Shown in pieces: positions 34,582 to 37,463 of a stretch of DNA of 37,463 bases (within the stretch, counting starts at the first letter, position 1; every line of letters begins with the position of its first letter). Position numbers and translations under genes: made by a program. Source of the DNA: a virus; IMG/VR virus record IMGVR_UViG_3300010334_000127, positions 1-37,463 of that record. One strand, given 5' to 3'. The notes below the pieces were generated by a model that was not told where the DNA came from, searched no databases, and saw nothing but the letters and a program-made list of their open reading frames with translations.

Positions 34582-35841
34582 ATGAGCTACAACTACAATT
34601 CCACAGACCTTAACACGCCAACAGAACTCACTGAACATGAGCAGTTTCTGCTGCATGATTCAAAGACATTCTGCATGTATCCCTGGATACATTTGCATGC
34701 ATATCCCACAGGAGAAGTACATCCTTGCTGCCATGCTGAATGGAAAGAAACACCGTTGGGCAATGCTCGTGAAAGCACACTAGAAGAAATATGGCATGGG
34801 CAACCAATGGCACAGCTTCGTGCCGACATGCTGAGTGAAACTCAGCATCCATCCTGCACACGTTGTTATGAACAAGAAGCAGCAGGGTTCTTTAGTGGTC
34901 GTAAATCGGCCAACAAGCATCACGGACATAACATAAAGAAGCTGAAGTCTGCACCATTTGAAATGACCTACTGGGACATACGTTTTTCAAACCTATGTAA
35001 TCTACGTTGCAGAACCTGCGGCCCCACATTCTCATCACAGTGGTACCAGGATCAAGTGCAGCTGGTCGGACCCGAATGGGGCAAACACAATCGTGTGCTG
35101 AACATAGCAGGCAGCAGCAAAGATGACATGTGGCAACAACTACAGCCGCACCTGGACCATGTGGAAAAGATATACTTTGCTGGTGGTGAACCGTTGCTGA
35201 TGGACGAGCACTACAATATACTAGACGAGCTGGTGCGCAGGGAAAGATTTGATGTAAGGTTGCTATACAACACAAACTTCACGCACACACAGCTGAAGGA
35301 TAGATCAGTATTTGAATACTGGCGACTGTTTAAATCTGTTTCGGTGGGTGCAAGCCTAGACGATCAAGGTGCCAGAGCAGAATACATACGCAAAGGCACT
35401 GAATGGGATATTGTGGTACGCAATCGTCAAGAAATGTTGCATGTATGCCCGGGAGTAGACTTTTATATCAGCCCCACACTAAGCATAATGAACGCTTTGA
35501 GTTTGCCCCAATTTCATCGCGACTGGGTGGCACAAGGGTATATCCGTGCCCAGGACCTTAATGTAAACATCTTACAGGATGGCGCACACTATCGCATAGA
35601 CATAGCCACGCCTGAATACAAAACACGCATACAGCAGCTATATCAAGAACACCTGGAATGGCTGCGCCCGCAAGACCACTTGCAACGTGCAACAACAGGA
35701 TTTGAATCTGCTATCAATTTTCTAAACGCCACAGACAACACACATCTATTGCCTAAATTTTGGCACAATATGGCACAGCTTGATGCCATACGCAGTGAAG
35801 ACATATTGACTGTTATACCTGAATTGCAGGCACTGAAATGA
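34582..35841 (+). CDS. Radical SAM protein with N-terminal SPASM/twitch module (copy 3)
   Basis: This 419-residue protein starts directly after the previous stop (TAA then ATG) without a Shine-Dalgarno sequence. The SAM cluster site is CNLRCRTC (C139, C143, C146) and GGEP is at 201-204. The N-terminal part carries a SPASM-like pattern, CMYPWIHLHAYPTGEVHPCC (C31, C49, C50), followed by SCTRC (C92, C95). In most SPASM enzymes this module follows the barrel; here it precedes it. SLDDQGARAEYIRKG is shared with the next gene (SIDDLGQRFEYQRSN). The C-terminus has LDAIRSEDILTVIPEL. SPASM/twitch enzymes commonly act on peptides or on sugars; which applies here is unknown. Confidence 0.9.
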   Translation: MSYNYNSTDLNTPTELTEHEQFLLHDSKTFCMYPWIHLHAYPTGEVHPCCHAEWKETPLGNARESTLEEIWHGQPMAQLRADMLSETQHPSCTRCYEQEAAGFFSGRKSANKHHGHNIKKLKSAPFEMTYWDIRFSNLCNLRCRTCGPTFSSQWYQDQVQLVGPEWGKHNRVLNIAGSSKDDMWQQLQPHLDHVEKIYFAGGEPLLMDEHYNILDELVRRERFDVRLLYNTNFTHTQLKDRSVFEYWRLFKSVSVGASLDDQGARAEYIRKGTEWDIVVRNRQEMLHVCPGVDFYISPTLSIMNALSLPQFHRDWVAQGYIRAQDLNVNILQDGAHYRIDIATPEYKTRIQQLYQEHLEWLRPQDHLQRATTGFESAINFLNATDNTHLLPKFWHNMAQLDAIRSEDILTVIPELQALK

Positions 35842-37049
35842 ACATACCACACCCTAAATTTTGTGTATTGCCCTGGGTCAGCTTGGAAGCCAGCCCAATT
35901 GGAACTGTACGTCCATGCTGTCTAGCCGATGACGAAATCGTTGACAACAATGGCGACAAATTTGAATTGCATACTGCCAACTTTGGCGACATACAAAACA
36001 GCCGTCACATGCAAAGCATACGACAGCAGTTTCTAGCAGGTGAACAACCCCAAACATGTCGCAAGTGCTGGAATGAAGAACGCAGTGGCCGCACCAGCAA
36101 ACGCATGCATACTCTGGACAGAATGAAGCACATGGGAATTGACTCGGAATGGACAGCAGAAGCTAAACCACTCATGTTCTTGGATCTGAAATTGGGCAAT
36201 ATCTGCAATTTAAAATGTCGCATATGCGGATCCTGGAGCTCAAGTCAATTCGCGTCAGAAGAGATTGCACAATTACCGCCGGAACAAAAGAAAAAATCAC
36301 ATGCCTATACCATGCTCCGGGCCGGAGCCTGGCCACAAGAAAACCAGCAGTTTTGGACCGAAATAGACAGTGTGTTGAATGATATTCGCTATATTGAATT
36401 CACTGGCGGAGAACCATTCATGATTGACGAACACTTTGATATGTTGCAAGGCATCATTGATCGTGGCATCGCTCATCAAGTTGAAATACACTACAATACC
36501 AATGGCACACAATACCCTGCCAGAGGGCAAGAAATTTGGTCGCATTTTAAAACTGTGGAAGTGGCGTTCAGCATTGACGATCTAGGCCAAAGATTTGAGT
36601 ATCAACGCAGCAACGCAGACTGGGCAGTGGTACTGGACAATATCACAAGTTTTCAATACCTTCAAACTCAGATGCCCAACTTGCAGTTGCAATGTTGTAG
36701 CACCGTGAATGTGTTTAACATACGCTATATTGATCAACTGGCCCAGTGGATAGAGTTGCAAAAGTTTGACTTTGTGTACTGGAATATCATGCACGATGCC
36801 TGGTACTTCAGTGTTGCCACACTGCCAGATTTGGCCAAAGCTGAGATCTCTGAACATTTACGTTCCGCAGCGGTACCATCTCAGTATCGCAAGGAATTTG
36901 ATCGCATCATCGATTTCATGAACAACGGTGCCTCCACAGATGGCTTTATGTTGCGAATGAAAATTGCTGACCTAGATCGCAAACGACAACAGGATTTAAA
37001 TTCAGTAGAGCCAGAGTTTGCTAAATTGATTGACTATCAAAAATCATGA
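35838..37049 (+). CDS. Radical SAM protein with N-terminal SPASM/twitch module (copy 4)
   Basis: This 403-residue protein begins at an ATGA overlap with copy 3, with GCAGG 7 nt upstream. The SAM cluster site is CNLKCRIC (C123, C127, C130) and GGEP is at 190-193. The N-terminal SPASM-like pattern is C9-VLPW, then G-TVRPCC (C27, C28), then CRKCW (C74, C77). It resembles copy 3 much more than copies 1 and 2, especially in the CxxPW...PCC block and the SIDD...W motif. The C-terminus has LDRKRQQDLNSVEPEF, matching the common end motif of all four. A cytoplasmic enzyme with oxygen-sensitive clusters is expected. Substrate unknown. Confidence 0.9.
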   Translation: MNIPHPKFCVLPWVSLEASPIGTVRPCCLADDEIVDNNGDKFELHTANFGDIQNSRHMQSIRQQFLAGEQPQTCRKCWNEERSGRTSKRMHTLDRMKHMGIDSEWTAEAKPLMFLDLKLGNICNLKCRICGSWSSSQFASEEIAQLPPEQKKKSHAYTMLRAGAWPQENQQFWTEIDSVLNDIRYIEFTGGEPFMIDEHFDMLQGIIDRGIAHQVEIHYNTNGTQYPARGQEIWSHFKTVEVAFSIDDLGQRFEYQRSNADWAVVLDNITSFQYLQTQMPNLQLQCCSTVNVFNIRYIDQLAQWIELQKFDFVYWNIMHDAWYFSVATLPDLAKAEISEHLRSAAVPSQYRKEFDRIIDFMNNGASTDGFMLRMKIADLDRKRQQDLNSVEPEFAKLIDYQKS

Positions 37050-37463
37050 AACCCAAAATTTTATATACCAGTATTGCTCCATTTCAGCCCTGGATGATGC
37101 CACTGTGGCAGGATCATGTTGACGTAGAACCTTTTGATCCTGACAGGACTTATGATGTAAAAAATTGCATGGTCATGATTGACGATCGCTACGATAAACG
37201 GGAATTGTATCAAACTGTAAAATCTCAAGGATATAGAACAATACTAGACTATACCTGGGATACCAATCAAGGCGAATCATATCAAATCACAGACAGTGAA
37301 CTGGTTTTAAAGTCAAGTGAATGGATTCGTATTCACGAGCCCTTGATGTGGCGGCATAAAAATTATCATGTGCCACGAGAACAATGCTGCCCAGACAAAT
37401 TTTTCTTGTTGTTAATGAATCAAAAAAGAGACAACAGAGATCAACTGTTGAACGCCGCAACTC
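37046..37463 (+). CDS. Glycosyltransferase-like protein, 3' end cut by window
   Basis: The ATG overlaps the previous stop (ATGA) and the frame stays open for 139 codons to the right edge. It begins MKPKILYTSIAPFQPWMMPL, continues VMIDDRYDKRELYQTVKSQG and TILDYTWDTNQG, and reaches CCPDKFFLLLMNQKRDNRDQ. The last block resembles KFLFLNGRGRSHRKWM of the protein at 32117, so the two are likely to be of the same broad glycosyltransferase-like family. The diagnostic C-terminal TEK-x-W region would lie outside the window. It continues the cassette, which therefore extends further to the right. Confidence 0.75.
   Translation, partial: MKPKILYTSIAPFQPWMMPLWQDHVDVEPFDPDRTYDVKNCMVMIDDRYDKRELYQTVKSQGYRTILDYTWDTNQGESYQITDSELVLKSSEWIRIHEPLMWRHKNYHVPREQCCPDKFFLLLMNQKRDNRDQLLNAAT

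Overview
The window is one continuous piece of a T4-like contractile-tailed phage (myovirus) genome. All genes lie on the + strand, packed end to end or overlapping by 1-29 bp. The kind of phage is shown by homologues of the T4 baseplate proteins gp5, gp25 and gp6, in an order like that of environmental T4-like phages (cyanophage/pelagiphage type), and by copies of the T4-type late promoter NATAAATA. Nothing here identifies the host. I see no tRNA, CRISPR array, integrase, insertion sequence or replication gene.

Region 1 (1-9609) is the baseplate block. It holds a large structural protein cut by the left edge, a gp5-like hub/spike without a lysozyme domain, an Ala/Gly-rich protein, the gp25-like wedge/sheath initiator and an enlarged gp6 wedge protein. 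Region 2 (9609-23720) is a single gene for a 4703-residue virion protein, a mosaic of beta-rich modules that includes what looks like a seven-bladed FG-GAP propeller and three CBM5/12-like sugar-binding motifs. Region 3 (23740-27552) holds a 49-residue protein, a 201-residue structural protein, a repeat-rich tail fibre with a chaperone/peptidase-like C-terminal domain, and a second fibre-like protein. It ends at a strong intrinsic terminator (27567-27595).

Region 4 (27612-37463, running off the right edge) is a tightly coupled cassette with no virion-protein signature. It contains two small conserved-looking proteins, three glycosyltransferase-like (GT-A type) proteins, four radical SAM proteins with an N-terminal twitch/SPASM-like cysteine module, and two further related glycosyltransferase-like proteins (one truncated). 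The radical SAM proteins form two pairs of paralogues. My best inference is that the cassette builds or alters a glycan or peptide on the virion fibres or on the host surface. That role is not shown by the sequence, and this cassette is the best candidate in the window for an undescribed system.

Regulation: three good late-promoter elements (5696, 6105, 24487) precede gene 25, gene 6 and the tail fibre gene. The cassette after the terminator has no late-promoter element at its start, only a weak sigma70-like one, so it may be transcribed at a different time.
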